Source: Massilia sp. METH4 (GTDB taxonomy: Bacteria; Pseudomonadota; Gammaproteobacteria; Burkholderiales; Burkholderiaceae_D). Taken from it: DNA of 64,000 bases. A program made the position numbers and the translations under genes. Shown in pieces: positions 17,152 to 26,783 of the stretch; within the stretch, counting starts at the first letter, position 1; the number at the start of each line of letters is the position of its first letter. The notes beneath the pieces were generated by a model. The model searched no databases. It was not told the DNA's origin and was given only the letters and a program-made list of their open reading frames with translations. The stretch covers positions 3,968,001 to 4,032,000 of the forward strand of contig NZ_CP146614.1 of assembly GCF_037094685.1 (NCBI RefSeq), read 5' to 3'.

Positions 17152-17922
17152 ATGGAACACGATTTTCACGGCAAGGTGGTACTGGTGACGGGCGCGGGAT
17201 CCGGCATCGGCAGGGAAGCGGCGCTGCGCTTCGCGCAGGCCGGCGCGCTGGTCTACGCGGCGGACCTGAACGCGGCGGGCCTGGCCGCCACGGGCGAGCT
17301 GGCCCGCGAGGCCCGCACCGAAGTGCGCACCGCGCTGGCCAACGTGGCGCAGGAGCCCGACGTGGCGGCGCTGCTGGCGCGCATCGAGCGCGAGCAGGGC
17401 CGCCTCGACGCGGCCTTCAACAATGCCGGCATCACGGGCGGCACGCACCGCATCGAGGACTACCCGGCGGAGGATTTCGACCGCGTGGTGGGCGTCAACC
17501 TGCGCAGCGTCTTCCTCGGCATGAAGTATGAAATCCCGCTGCTGCTGCGCCAGGGCGGCACCATCGTGAACACGGCGTCCGTCGCCGCGATTACGGGCCC
17601 GGCCGGCATGAGCGCCTACGCCGCCTCGAAGCATGGCGTGCAGGGGCTGACGCGCGTGGCGGCGATGGAGAACGCGGCGCGCGGCGTGCGCGTGAACGCG
17701 ATCGCGCCCGGCTGGACCGAAACGCCGATGGTGGTGGCGAACAGCGCGCAGAATCCCGCCTTCGCGGCCCTGGCCGCGCGCGCCATCCCGGCCAAACGGG
17801 GCGCGCATCCCGGCGAGATCGCCGACGCGGCCCTGTGGCTTTCGTCACCGGCGTCCAGCTATGTGCACGGGCAACTGCTCGTCATCGACGGCGGCATGAC
17901 GATCGGCGGCTTCGAGCTGTAA
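17152..17922 (+). CDS. SDR-family oxidoreductase
   Basis: A 256-residue classical SDR: VTGAGSGIGREAA near residue 12, NNAGITGG near 89, the serine near 140 (NTASVAAI) and YAASK near 155. The tail is HGQLLVIDGGMTIGGFEL. The start at 17152 is favoured by AAGGAG 7 bases upstream; 11 more open codons precede it. It follows wrbA by about 100 bp but behind a hairpin, so it probably has its own promoter. Substrate unknown. Confidence 0.92.
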   Translation: MEHDFHGKVVLVTGAGSGIGREAALRFAQAGALVYAADLNAAGLAATGELAREARTEVRTALANVAQEPDVAALLARIEREQGRLDAAFNNAGITGGTHRIEDYPAEDFDRVVGVNLRSVFLGMKYEIPLLLRQGGTIVNTASVAAITGPAGMSAYAASKHGVQGLTRVAAMENAARGVRVNAIAPGWTETPMVVANSAQNPAFAALAARAIPAKRGAHPGEIADAALWLSSPASSYVHGQLLVIDGGMTIGGFEL

Positions 17923-18065
17923 AGGTCCGGGGCAGCGAACCGCGCTTACGCCGGGGTGCCCGGGAAGTGCGTGGCCACGAACAGCGCCACGGCCAATGGC
18001 GAAGCTGGTCGCCAACGGCCAGCCGGCCGCGTTGATCATGCGGGCGTTCGATGGCCCGCTGGCGA

Positions 18066-21000
18066 TCAGGGCTGGCTGATGCGCTTCGCCGCCTCGCGCA
18101 CGAGCGCATCGATGCTGGCCAGGTCCACCGGCTTGGTCAGATGGGCGTCCAGCCCCGCCGCGCGCGAACGCTGCCGGTCCCATTCCGTGCCCCAGCCGGT
18201 GACGGCGACCAGCATCGCGTCGGCCATGCCGTCGAGGCGGCGCAGCGCCATGGCCACGTCATGGCCGCTCTGGTCGGGAAGGCCGATATCGAGGAACACG
18301 ACCTGCGGGCTCACGCGTCCCGCGAGCGCCAGGGCCGAGGCGCCGTCGTGCGCCACGTGCACGGCGTGGCCGCGCATCTCGAGCAGCGCGGCAAGCATTT
18401 GCGCCGCATCGACGTTGTCGTCCACGACCAGCACGCGCAGCGCTTCCCCATCCATGCCGGCGACGAAGGCGGCCGAGGGCGCGGGCGCCGTCCTGGCCTC
18501 GGGCGCGTCCAGCGGCAGCGTCACGGTGAAGCGGCTGCCGTGCCCGGCGCCGGCGCTGACCACGGCCACCGTGCCGCCGTGCAGCTCCACCAGCCGTTTC
18601 ACGAGGTTCAGTCCCACGCCCAGGCCACCCTGCGCCAGGCCGCTGTGCTGCCGGACCTGGGCGTACATGTCGAAGATGACGGCCAGCATGCCGGGGTCGA
18701 TGCCCACGCCGGTGTCGGTCACCGAGAGCGCGATCGCGCCGGGCTGCACCGCGGCGGCCACGTCGATGCGCCCGTTCGGCGGCGTGTACTTGGCGGCGTT
18801 ATTGATCAGGTTGCTGAGCACCTGGGCGATGCGGTGGCGGTCCACGTGCAGCGTCACCTCTTTCCGGGGCAGGTGCACGGCGAGGCGGTGCCGGCCCGCT
18901 TGCACCTGCGGGGCGCTGATCTCGAGCGCTTCCTCCAGCACGTCGGCCAGCGGCACGGCTTCGCGGCGCAGCTCCACCTTGCCCTCCGACAGGCGCGCCA
19001 TGTCCAGCAGATCGTCGACGAGGCGCACCATGTGCGTGACCTGCCGGAGCATCATGCCCTCGACGCGGGCCGCATCGAAGCCGGCGGGGCGGGCGCGCAT
19101 CAGTTCCAGGCCGGTGCGGATGGGGGCCAGCGGATTGCGCAACTCATGCGCCAGCGTGACCAGGAATTCGCTCTGCATGCGGTTCTTGTTCGCCAGCTCG
19201 TCGGCCAGCCGCTGCAATTCCTGCTCGGCGCGTGCGCGGTCGTGCACGTCCACCACCGTGCCCACGAAGCCGGCCGGCTCGCCCGCCTCGTCATAGCGGG
19301 GCAGGGCCGCATCGGTGAACCAGCGCCAGGCGCCGTCGTGGCGGCGCAGCCGGTAGTCGAAGGAAAACGGCACTTGGTTCACGTTGGCCTCGAGGAAGGT
19401 ATCGCGCGCACGGCCGAGGTCTTCCGGGTGCACGTTCTCCAGCCACCCCATGCCCAGGTCCTGCTCCGGCGCACGGCCCGTGTATTCGTACCAGCGGCGG
19501 CTCAGGTAGGTGCACTGGCCATCCGGATCGGTCGTCCACAGCATTACGGGCGCCATGTCGACCAGCGAACGGAAATAGGTTTCGCGCTGCGCCAGCGCCT
19601 CGTGGCGCTGCCTGCGCTCGCGCGCCTGGTCGAGCTGGCGCCGCACGCGGACCAGCAGCTCGGCGGCGGCGAACGGCTTGACCAGGTAATCGTCGGCGCC
19701 GGCCTGCAGGCCTTCGACCTTCGCTTCCTCGCCGGCCCGGGCCGACAGCAGGATCACCGGCAGGCGGCGCAGCCCTTCGTCGGCGCGAATGCGCGCGAGC
19801 AGGCCGAAGCCGTCGAGCCGCGGCATCATCACGTCGCTCAGCAGCAGGTCGGGTGGATCGCGCGCGAGGAGCGTCAGCGCCGTTTCGCCGTCGGCGCACA
19901 CGCTCACCTCGGCGTGCGGGGCTAGCAGCGACTTCAGGTAGGCGCGCATGTCGTTGTTGTCGTCGGCGATCAGGATGCGTGGCAGCGGCCCGCCCGCCGG
20001 CACGGGCGCGCCGGCCGCGTAGGTTGGCTTCTCCGGTTCGTCGGGCAACCAGCGCAACGCTTCCTCGACGAACGAGGCTGCGCCCATGCCGCCGCTCGCA
20101 TCCCCGGCGCTCTCGGCTTCCACGTGTTCCTCCGGCAGGTGCGCATGGCCGAACGGAATGTCCACGTCGAAGCGCGTGCCTGCACCCAGCTTGCTCTGCA
20201 CCGAGATCGTGCCGCCGTGCAGGCGCACCAGCTCCTGGATCAGCGCCAGGCCGATGCCGGTGCCTTCGTAGGTGCGGCCCGGCGTGCCCTCGATGCGGTG
20301 GAAGCGCTCGAACACGCGCGGCAGCTCGCTTTCCGGAATGCCGCTGCCGGTGTCCACCACCGACAGCCGCGCCATGCCCGCGTGGCGGCGCAGCGTGACG
20401 GTTACGCCGCCTTGCAGCGTGAACTTGAACGCGTTCGACAGCAGGTTGAAGACGATCTTTTCCCACATGTCGCGGTCCACGTAGACGGGGGCGCCCAGCG
20501 CTTCCAGCTCCAGGCGGTATGACAGGCCGCCTTTTTCCATGGCCGATTCGAACACGCCGGCCAGGTCGGTGGTCAGTGCCGCCAGGTCGACGGGTACGTA
20601 GGTGGCCACCACGCGGCCCGCTTCGATGCGCGAGAAGTCGAGCAGCGAGTTCACGAGCTTGAGCAGGCGCAGCGAGTTGCGGTGCGTGACGTCGATGCGC
20701 CGGCGCTGGCCGGGCGAGAGGGGATCGTTTTCATCGCGCAGCGCGTCGGCGAGCGGGCCCAGGATCAAGGTGAGCGGCGTGCGGAATTCGTGCGACACAT
20801 TGGAGAAGAATGCCGTCTTGGCGCGGTCGATCTGCGCCAGTTCCTCGGCGCGGCGCTGTTCCTTCTCATAGGCGAGCACGTTGCCGACGGCCGTGTTCAC
20901 GGTGGCACCCAGCAGCTCGTAGAAATGCAGGTAATCGGCATCGAGCGCCCGCGCCGCGCTCACGCCGGCCACCAGGAAGCCGTACAGGCCGGCCTGGCCG

Positions 21001-21872
21001 GGCACCGTGATCGGCAGCACCATGGCCGTATCCGGCGCGGCCTCGTACGGCCCGCAGGGCACGGTGCCGAACCGCGCGCGCAAGCCGTCGATCCGCTGCG
21101 GCGCGCGGGTATCGGAGGCGCGCGCGAACGGCCACGGGGCATCGGCCATGTCCGTCACCGCGGGCGCCAGGCGGGGATGGGCGTCCAGCCCCGCGCCGCC
21201 GCGCAACAGCAGCTTGCCGCTGCCCGCGTCGATCTGATACAGCAGAGCGAACGGCAGGTCGAGGGCGATGCCGGGGTGTTGCGCCGCGATGTCGTGGGCG
21301 ATGTCGGCGATCGTGCGCGCATCCGTGATCGCCGCGTTCAGGTCGCGCAGCGCCTGGGTGCGGCGCGCGTTCAGCACCGCCGACGTGGTTTCCGTGATCG
21401 GGTGGAAGATGCCGCCCACTTCGCCCGTTTCGTCGCGGATCGGCGAGAACGAGAACGTCATGAACGCCTCTTCCAGGTAGCCGACGCGGTCGAGGAACAT
21501 GCGCTGGTCGCGAATGTACACGCCTTCGCCCCGATGGGCACGGTCGAACGCGTCGCCCACCACGGGGAGGGCGCTGGCCCACACTTCCTTGAACGCGCCG
21601 CCCATCGCGCGCGGATGCAGGTCGCCGCAGATGGGACGATACGCGTCGTTGTAGATCTGGATATCGTCCGGTCCCCACGCGACGAGGATCGGGAACGTCG
21701 ACGACAGGCACAGGCTGACCGACGTGCGCAGGCTCTGCGGCCAGGTGTCGAGCGGACCGAGCGGGGTCTTCGACCAATCCATGGATCGGATGAGGGCCCC
21801 CATCTCGCCGCCGCCGGCAAGCCAGCTGAGGTCGTGCGCGGCGGAAGTGGTGGGAGCTGGCGAAGGGCGCAT
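18066..21872 (-). CDS. Double hybrid sensor histidine kinase (PAS-GAF-HK-REC-PAS-HK-REC)
   Basis: 1268 residues, without membrane helices. Order: an N-terminal PAS-like region (about 20-165, DWSKTPLGPLDTWPQSL), a GAF-like domain (about 170-340), HisKA with the phospho-histidine in FFSNVSHEFRTPL (near 361) and HATPase, then a receiver with DLLLSDVMMP (near 681). A second PAS follows (FRSLVDMAPVMLWTTDPDG, near 770), then HisKA with LVTLAHELRNPLAPI (near 907) and HATPase, and a final receiver with VVFLDIGLPDQSG (near 1192). The first half resembles ETR1/BarA-like soluble sensors seen throughout this group. No output gene is adjacent, so the phosphorelay partner is elsewhere. The input signal is unknown. 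Confidence 0.93.
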   Translation of the reverse strand: MRPSPAPTTSAAHDLSWLAGGGEMGALIRSMDWSKTPLGPLDTWPQSLRTSVSLCLSSTFPILVAWGPDDIQIYNDAYRPICGDLHPRAMGGAFKEVWASALPVVGDAFDRAHRGEGVYIRDQRMFLDRVGYLEEAFMTFSFSPIRDETGEVGGIFHPITETTSAVLNARRTQALRDLNAAITDARTIADIAHDIAAQHPGIALDLPFALLYQIDAGSGKLLLRGGAGLDAHPRLAPAVTDMADAPWPFARASDTRAPQRIDGLRARFGTVPCGPYEAAPDTAMVLPITVPGQAGLYGFLVAGVSAARALDADYLHFYELLGATVNTAVGNVLAYEKEQRRAEELAQIDRAKTAFFSNVSHEFRTPLTLILGPLADALRDENDPLSPGQRRRIDVTHRNSLRLLKLVNSLLDFSRIEAGRVVATYVPVDLAALTTDLAGVFESAMEKGGLSYRLELEALGAPVYVDRDMWEKIVFNLLSNAFKFTLQGGVTVTLRRHAGMARLSVVDTGSGIPESELPRVFERFHRIEGTPGRTYEGTGIGLALIQELVRLHGGTISVQSKLGAGTRFDVDIPFGHAHLPEEHVEAESAGDASGGMGAASFVEEALRWLPDEPEKPTYAAGAPVPAGGPLPRILIADDNNDMRAYLKSLLAPHAEVSVCADGETALTLLARDPPDLLLSDVMMPRLDGFGLLARIRADEGLRRLPVILLSARAGEEAKVEGLQAGADDYLVKPFAAAELLVRVRRQLDQARERRQRHEALAQRETYFRSLVDMAPVMLWTTDPDGQCTYLSRRWYEYTGRAPEQDLGMGWLENVHPEDLGRARDTFLEANVNQVPFSFDYRLRRHDGAWRWFTDAALPRYDEAGEPAGFVGTVVDVHDRARAEQELQRLADELANKNRMQSEFLVTLAHELRNPLAPIRTGLELMRARPAGFDAARVEGMMLRQVTHMVRLVDDLLDMARLSEGKVELRREAVPLADVLEEALEISAPQVQAGRHRLAVHLPRKEVTLHVDRHRIAQVLSNLINNAAKYTPPNGRIDVAAAVQPGAIALSVTDTGVGIDPGMLAVIFDMYAQVRQHSGLAQGGLGVGLNLVKRLVELHGGTVAVVSAGAGHGSRFTVTLPLDAPEARTAPAPSAAFVAGMDGEALRVLVVDDNVDAAQMLAALLEMRGHAVHVAHDGASALALAGRVSPQVVFLDIGLPDQSGHDVAMALRRLDGMADAMLVAVTGWGTEWDRQRSRAAGLDAHLTKPVDLASIDALVREAAKRISQP

Positions 21873-22024
21873 AAAGTTCTTTACGGAAGGTAAAAAGGAC
21901 GATCGTACTGATCGTCAACATTTTATGCCAGCGAGGTCATAGCATGCCACAAGTGGCGGCCTGCCGTGCGCGCCAGCCACGGTAGCGCTGGCCTACAATC
22001 GGGTTTTGACCATTGGGGAGATCC

Positions 22025-23341
22025 ATGACCGCAGCGTCAAGCACCGTGGAGCAGGGCATCGTCGCCGCCGGCGTCGGCCGCTTCCAGTACCGCCTGTTCG
22101 TGATCTTCGGACTGGTATGGATGGCCGATGCGATGCAGGTGCTGTCGATCGGCTTTTCCGCGCCGTCGATCGCGAAGACCTTCGGCATCGCTCTGCCGCA
22201 GGCGCTGCAGAGCGGTACCTACTTCTTCGTGGGCATGCTGGTGGGCGCCTTCGCGTTCGGCCGCCTGGCGGACCGCATCGGCCGGCGCCCCGTGCTGATG
22301 GCCGCCGTGCTCGTCGATGCCTGCTGCGGCGTGGCCTCGGCCTTCGCCCCGGACTTCACCTGGCTGCTGGCGCTGCGCTTCCTCACGGGTATCGGCGTGG
22401 GCGGCACGCTGCCGGTCGACTACACGATGATGGCGGAATTCCTGCCCAGCGACCGGCGCGGGCGCTGGCTCGTGTGGCTCGAATCGTTCTGGGCGGTGGG
22501 CACGATCCTGCTGGCGATCCTGGCGCTCGTAGCCGCGAACTGGGGCGACGACGCCTGGCGGGTGATCTTCCTCGTGACGGGCATTCCCGCGCTGGTGGGC
22601 GTGGTGTTGCGCATGTCGATCCCCGAATCGCCCATGTACCTCAATCGCAGCGGCAACCCGGAAGGGGCGCGCAGGGTGCTCGAGCGCGTGGCCGCGGCCA
22701 ACGGCAGCAAGGGCCCGATCCCGCCGCTACTGCCGGACAGCTCCGCGCGCCATTCGATCTTCGCGCTGTTTTCCGCGCAGTTGCGCCGCCGCAGCATCGC
22801 CCTGTTCATCGCCTGGGGCCTGGTCTCGATCGCCTACTATGGCGTGTTCGTCTACCTGCCCGTGAAGCTGGCCGCCGAAGGGTTTGCCTTCATGCGCGGC
22901 CAGGAATTCCTGATCCTGCTGGCGCTGGTGCAGCTGCCCGGCTTCGCGCTGTCCGCCTATGGCGTGGAGCGCTGGGGCAGGAAACCCACCCTGGTGGGCT
23001 TCCTGCTGCTCTCCGCCGCAGGCTGCATGGCCTACAGCCTGGGCAGCGCGGCGGCTGTGGTGGTGGCCTCGACCCTCCTGATGAGTTTTGCGCTGCTGGG
23101 CACCTGGGGCGCGCTGTACGCGTTCACGCCCGAGGTCTACCCGACCGACCTGCGCGCCAGCGGCATGGGCACGGCAGGCGCAGTCGCCCGCTTCGGCGGC
23201 CTGTTCGCCCCCAGCATCGTGGCGCCCGTGATGGCCACGCACTTCACCGGCGCACTGGCCATGCTGGCCGCCTTCCTCGTGGCCGGCGCGGTGGCCATCC
23301 TGTGCGTGGACCTGGAGTCGCGCCACCGGGTGCTGGAGTGA
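22025..23341 (+). CDS. Major facilitator superfamily transporter (SV2/NiaP-like)
   Basis: A 438-residue inner-membrane transporter with about 12 predicted helices. The MFS A-motif is GRLADRIGRRP between helices 2 and 3, and RFLTGIGVGGTLPVDYTMMAEF fits helix 4. IPESPMYLNRSG before the central loop is typical of the sugar/aromatic-acid/niacin-like subgroup. Proton-coupled uptake of an organic acid or vitamin is likely, but the substrate cannot be read. GGGGAG lies 5 bases before the ATG. It ends 16 bp before the convergent LysR gene. Confidence 0.9.
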   Translation: MTAASSTVEQGIVAAGVGRFQYRLFVIFGLVWMADAMQVLSIGFSAPSIAKTFGIALPQALQSGTYFFVGMLVGAFAFGRLADRIGRRPVLMAAVLVDACCGVASAFAPDFTWLLALRFLTGIGVGGTLPVDYTMMAEFLPSDRRGRWLVWLESFWAVGTILLAILALVAANWGDDAWRVIFLVTGIPALVGVVLRMSIPESPMYLNRSGNPEGARRVLERVAAANGSKGPIPPLLPDSSARHSIFALFSAQLRRRSIALFIAWGLVSIAYYGVFVYLPVKLAAEGFAFMRGQEFLILLALVQLPGFALSAYGVERWGRKPTLVGFLLLSAAGCMAYSLGSAAAVVVASTLLMSFALLGTWGALYAFTPEVYPTDLRASGMGTAGAVARFGGLFAPSIVAPVMATHFTGALAMLAAFLVAGAVAILCVDLESRHRVLE

Positions 23342-23357
23342 GCGGGGGCGGGGCTCT

Positions 23358-24260
23358 TCAGCGTCGTGCCAGCACGTCCGGCGTGAAGCGCGCCACGCAG
23401 AAGTCGACGAAGCTGCGCACCTTCGGCGTCAGCTTGCGGTCGCGCTGGAACATCAGGTTCAGCGGCGAGGCGGCGGGCACGTAGTCGGGCAATACCTCGA
23501 CCAGGCGGCCGTCGCGCAGCGCGTCGCGCACCAGCTCCAGCGATTGCAGCATGATGCCCAGGCCGGCCAGCGCGGCACAGAGCAGCGGTTCGCTCTGGTT
23601 CGTCATCAGCCGCCCCGAAACCGGCACGGTTTCCTCGCCTTCGGGCCCGTTGAAGGTCCAGTGCGTGCGCAGCTGGGCGTGCAGGAAGCCGAGGCACTCG
23701 TGCGCCTGCAGGTCGCGCGGGTGCCGTATCGGCGGGTGGGCGGCCAGGTAAGCCGGCGCCGCGCACAGCACCAGCGGATAAGGGCCCAGCGTGCGCGATA
23801 CCAGGGAGCTGTCGGCCAGCCGGCCCACGCGGAACACCACGTCGTGGCCTTCGTCGACGATGTCGACGAGCTGGTTCGTGAGCGTCAGTTCCACGCTCAC
23901 CTGCGGGTGGGCGCGCAGGTAGTCGGGCAACGCGGGCGCCAGCAGGCGCGCGCCGAACGTGACCGGCGCGTTCACGCGCAGGCGGCCGCTCGGCTTGCCG
24001 TGCGCCTCGGCGGCCATGCGCTCCGTTTCCTCCAGCTCGGAAAGGATGATGCGGGCGCGCTCGTAGAACGCCTTGCCGAAATCGGTCAGGCTCTGGCGCC
24101 GCGTGGTGCGGTTCAGGAGCCGCACGTCGAGGTGCCGTTCCAGGCCCTGCACCTGCTTGCCGACCAGCTGGGCGGAAATGCCGAGCGTGTTGGCGGCGGC
24201 GGCGAAAGACCCTTCCTCGACAACGCGCACGAAGGTGCGCATGGGGGAGATCACATCCAT
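23358..24260 (-). CDS. LysR-family transcriptional regulator
   Basis: A 300-residue LysR-type regulator starting MDVISPMRTFVRVVEEGSFA. The helix-turn-helix is AANTLGISAQLVGKQVQGLE and the effector domain runs from about 90 to 292. It is divergent from the quinone-oxidoreductase gene at 24377 with about 115 bp between starts, so this gene is its likely target, as is common for LysR-MDR pairs. The open frame extends 31 codons upstream without a ribosome site. Confidence 0.9.
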   Translation of the reverse strand: MDVISPMRTFVRVVEEGSFAAAANTLGISAQLVGKQVQGLERHLDVRLLNRTTRRQSLTDFGKAFYERARIILSELEETERMAAEAHGKPSGRLRVNAPVTFGARLLAPALPDYLRAHPQVSVELTLTNQLVDIVDEGHDVVFRVGRLADSSLVSRTLGPYPLVLCAAPAYLAAHPPIRHPRDLQAHECLGFLHAQLRTHWTFNGPEGEETVPVSGRLMTNQSEPLLCAALAGLGIMLQSLELVRDALRDGRLVEVLPDYVPAASPLNLMFQRDRKLTPKVRSFVDFCVARFTPDVLARR

Positions 24261-24376
24261 TGCAAACAAAAAGTTGGGAATGAATCGCCATCCTACCCAT
24301 TTTTCGGGGGCCCGGCTTGCTTCACACTGGCTGGCATCGGCATTCCATGCCATCCATACCGAAAAGGATACGATCG

Positions 24377-25378
24377 ATGAGCAATACGACCATGCGCGCC
24401 CTCGTGCTGAACGACTACGCCACCGGCATCTTCACCGACACGCGGCTGCCGCGCCCGGTGCCGGGCGAAGGCCAGGTGCTGGTGGAGGTGCACGCCAGCG
24501 GCGTGAACCCCATTGACTACAAGATCAGGAAAGGCGTGGCGCCCTATGCAATGCCGGAACTGCCGGCCGTGCTGGGCACCGACCTGGCGGGCGTGGTGGT
24601 CGAGGTGGGGCCGGGCGTGACCGACTTCGCCATCGGCGATGAAGTGTATGGCCTGACGGGCGGCGTGCGCGGCCTGCCGGGATCGCTGGCCGAATTCACG
24701 GCCGTCGATGCGCGCCTGCTGGCACCGAAGCCGCGCAACCTGACGATGCGCGAGGCGGCGGCCCTGCCGCTGGTCTTCCTCACTGCCTGGGAAGGCATGG
24801 TGGACCGCGCCCGCGTGCAGGCCGGCCAGCGCGTGCTGGTGCAGGGCGGCGCCGGCGGCGTGGGCCACGTCGCCGTGCAGATCGCCCGTGCCTTCGGCGC
24901 CGAAGTGTATGCCACCGCGTCGGCCACCAAGCGCGCCGTCGTGGAAGGTTATGGCGCCGTGGCGATCGACTATGCATCGACCTCGGTGTCTGAGTACGTG
25001 GCCCAGCACACGGGCGGCGCGGGCTTCGACATCGTGTACGACACCGTGGGCGGCACCTCGCTCGACGATTCCTTCGCCGCCGTGAAGCGCTACGGCCACG
25101 TGGTCAGCTGCGCCGCATTCGGCACGTACAATATCGCGCCGGGCTCCTTGCGCTCGATGACGCTGACCGGCATCTTCGTGCTGCTGCCGATGCTGACGGG
25201 CGAGGGCCGTGCGCACCACGGCGACGCGCTGCACGCAGCCACGCGCCTGGTCGAGGAAGGCAAGCTCAAGCCGCTCGTCGACGAGCGCCGCTTCACGCTG
25301 GCCGAGGCCCGCGCCGCGCACGACGCGCTGGAGCAGCACACGGCCCTGGGCAAGATCGTGATCGACGTGCGCGGCTGA
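24377..25378 (+). CDS. Zinc-independent quinone oxidoreductase / MDR-family alcohol dehydrogenase
   Basis: A 333-residue medium-chain reductase. The GroES-like domain has GVNPIDYKIRKGV and LGTDLAGVVVEVGPGV (residues 30-90). The nucleotide-binding domain carries VQGGAGGVGHVAVQIARAFGA (near 155), with YDTVGG further on. No cysteine/histidine structural-zinc cluster is seen, so it fits the NADPH:quinone reductase subgroup. AAAAGGA precedes the ATG by about 9 bases. It is divergent from a LysR gene, the presumed regulator. Electrophile or quinone detoxification is likely. Confidence 0.9.
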   Translation: MSNTTMRALVLNDYATGIFTDTRLPRPVPGEGQVLVEVHASGVNPIDYKIRKGVAPYAMPELPAVLGTDLAGVVVEVGPGVTDFAIGDEVYGLTGGVRGLPGSLAEFTAVDARLLAPKPRNLTMREAAALPLVFLTAWEGMVDRARVQAGQRVLVQGGAGGVGHVAVQIARAFGAEVYATASATKRAVVEGYGAVAIDYASTSVSEYVAQHTGGAGFDIVYDTVGGTSLDDSFAAVKRYGHVVSCAAFGTYNIAPGSLRSMTLTGIFVLLPMLTGEGRAHHGDALHAATRLVEEGKLKPLVDERRFTLAEARAAHDALEQHTALGKIVIDVRG

Positions 25379-25395
25379 TTCCGCCGCGCTGGAAG

Positions 25396-25411
25396 TGGCA
25401 CGCTTCGTGCT
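25396..25411 (+). promoter_or_regulatory. Sigma-54 type -24/-12 promoter of cynS
   Basis: TGGCACGCTTCGTGCT matches the RpoN consensus TGGCACG-N4-TTGCW with one mismatch in the -12 element, and GG and GC are separated by exactly 10 bases. It lies about 65 bp upstream of the cyanase ATG. Nitrogen control of cyanate use fits sigma-54. Confidence 0.6.
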
Positions 25412-25475
25412 GGGTAATGCAATGACCGATGGCCGTGCCATCGGCGTTCGATTACCCGACACTGAAAGGACCGCC

Positions 25476-25919
25476 ATGCAACGCACCGACGTCACCGAAA
25501 TGATCATGACCGCCAAGATCCGCAAGGGCATCAGATGGTGCGACGTGGCGGAACGGGTCGGCCTGTCGAAGGAGTGGGTGACGGCCGGCTGCCTTGGCCA
25601 GATGACCTTTGACGCACGCCAGGCCGCCATCGTGGGCGAGGTGTTCGGCTTGCCCGAGGAAGCGGTGCTGGTGCTGCAGCAAACGCCGTACCGCGGCTCG
25701 CTGCCGACCGCCGTGCCCACCGATCCGCTGATCTACCGCTTCTATGAACTGGTGAACATGTATGGCACCACGTTCAAGGCGCTGATCCACGAGGAATTCG
25801 GCGACGGCATCATGTCGGCGATCGACTTCCGCATGGACCTGCAGCGCGAGCCGGATCCAGCCGGCGACCGGGTGAGCATCACGATGTCCGGCAAGTTCCT
25901 GCCTTATAAAACATACTGA
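25476..25919 (+). CDS. cynS: Cyanate hydratase (cyanase)
   Basis: 147 residues, close to the usual 150-156. It catalyses bicarbonate-dependent breakdown of cyanate to ammonia and CO2 in a homodecamer. The N-terminal helix-turn-helix-like domain is residues 1-75. The catalytic residues correspond to Arg88 and Glu91 in PLIYRFYELVNMYG and Ser114 in GIMSAIDFRMD. GAAAGGA precedes the ATG. A sigma-54 type promoter lies upstream and a strong hairpin follows the stop. No cyanate transporter or carbonic anhydrase is adjacent, although an alpha carbonic anhydrase is encoded at 57799. Confidence 0.97.
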   Translation: MQRTDVTEMIMTAKIRKGIRWCDVAERVGLSKEWVTAGCLGQMTFDARQAAIVGEVFGLPEEAVLVLQQTPYRGSLPTAVPTDPLIYRFYELVNMYGTTFKALIHEEFGDGIMSAIDFRMDLQREPDPAGDRVSITMSGKFLPYKTY

Positions 25920-25952
25920 GCACACTGCGCACCGGCACGGTGCGCAGTGTGC
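25920..25952 (+). terminator. Strong hairpin directly after cynS
   Basis: GCACACTGCGCACC and GGTGCGCAGTGTGC form a perfect 14-bp stem with a 5-base loop, starting immediately after the cynS stop. There is no T tract, so it may act as an mRNA 3' stabiliser as well as a terminator. Confidence 0.5.
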
Positions 25953-25983
25953 AATCGAGGTGCGAGGCGGGATTGTCAATGTG

Positions 25984-26003
25984 AATGATAATGCATTATC
26001 ATT
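25984..26003 (+). promoter_or_regulatory. Fur box upstream of ABC transporter operon
   Basis: AATGATAATGCATTATCATT is a perfect 20-bp palindrome. It contains the GATAAT/ATTATC repeats of the Fur consensus and lies 30 bp before the TTG start of the ABC ATPase. Iron-dependent repression of the operon is strongly suggested. Confidence 0.8.
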
Positions 26004-26033
26004 AGAGTTCACATCGACCATGCGGAGGACCGT

Positions 26034-26783
26034 TTGAACATCGCAAGTATCCCCGGCGCGCGGCATGCCGGCACCGTCCTCGAAGCCGACGGCGTCGTTG
26101 CCGGCTACGGCGGCAAGACCATCCTGCAAAAGCTCGACCTGCACGTGCGCGCCGGCGAGATCTATGCGCTGCTCGGTGCCAACGGCGCCGGCAAGACCAC
26201 CACGCTGAGCCTGTTCCTGGGCTTCGTCACCCCGGGCGCGGGTCAGGTGCGCGTGCACGGCACCGATCCCGTGGCGCAGCCGGACGAGGCGCGGCGCCAC
26301 CTCGCCTACATTCCCGAGAACGTGGCGCTGTACGAGCACCTCACGGCGCGCGAGAACGTGGCCTATCTGCTCGACCTGGCCGGGCAGGCGCATGACGCCG
26401 CCGCCATCGACGCCGCGCTGGGCGCGGCCGGCCTCGCCGCGGCGGCGTTCGACCGCCGCGTGGCCGGCTTCTCGAAGGGCATGCGGCAGAAGGTGGCGAT
26501 CGCGCTGGCGCTGGCGCGCCGGGTGCCCGCGCTGCTGCTGGACGAGCCCACCTCGGGCCTCGACCCGCAGGCCACGGCGGAATTCAACCGCCTGCTCGGC
26601 GTGCTGCGCGGGCAGGGCGTGGCGATCCTGATGGTGACGCACGACCTGCTGAGCGCGGCCGACGTGGCCGACCGCATCGGTTTCCTCGATGCCGGCCGCC
26701 TGATCGAGGAAGTGGCCGCCGCGGGCGACGACCGGTTCGACGTGCGCACGCTGCACCGCCGCTACGGCGGCCAGGCGGCATGA
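26034..26783 (+). CDS. ABC transporter ATP-binding protein
   Basis: A 249-residue nucleotide-binding subunit of an ABC-2 type exporter. Walker A GANGAGKTT (near residue 50), a Q-loop region, signature FSKGMRQKVAIALAL (near 145), Walker B ALLLDEPTSGLDP and the H-loop MVTHD are all intact. The start is TTG at 26034, placed by GGAGGA 5 bases upstream and by the Fur box 30 bp before. The gene overlaps the first permease by four bases (ATGA). Iron-regulated export or membrane-remodelling role; substrate unknown. Confidence 0.93.
   Translation: MNIASIPGARHAGTVLEADGVVAGYGGKTILQKLDLHVRAGEIYALLGANGAGKTTTLSLFLGFVTPGAGQVRVHGTDPVAQPDEARRHLAYIPENVALYEHLTARENVAYLLDLAGQAHDAAAIDAALGAAGLAAAAFDRRVAGFSKGMRQKVAIALALARRVPALLLDEPTSGLDPQATAEFNRLLGVLRGQGVAILMVTHDLLSAADVADRIGFLDAGRLIEEVAAAGDDRFDVRTLHRRYGGQAA

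Noticed and set aside
17923..18065. Possible small gene between the SDR and the hybrid kinase
   Set aside because: Frames here are extensions of shadows from neighbouring genes with no start, ribosome site or family resemblance.
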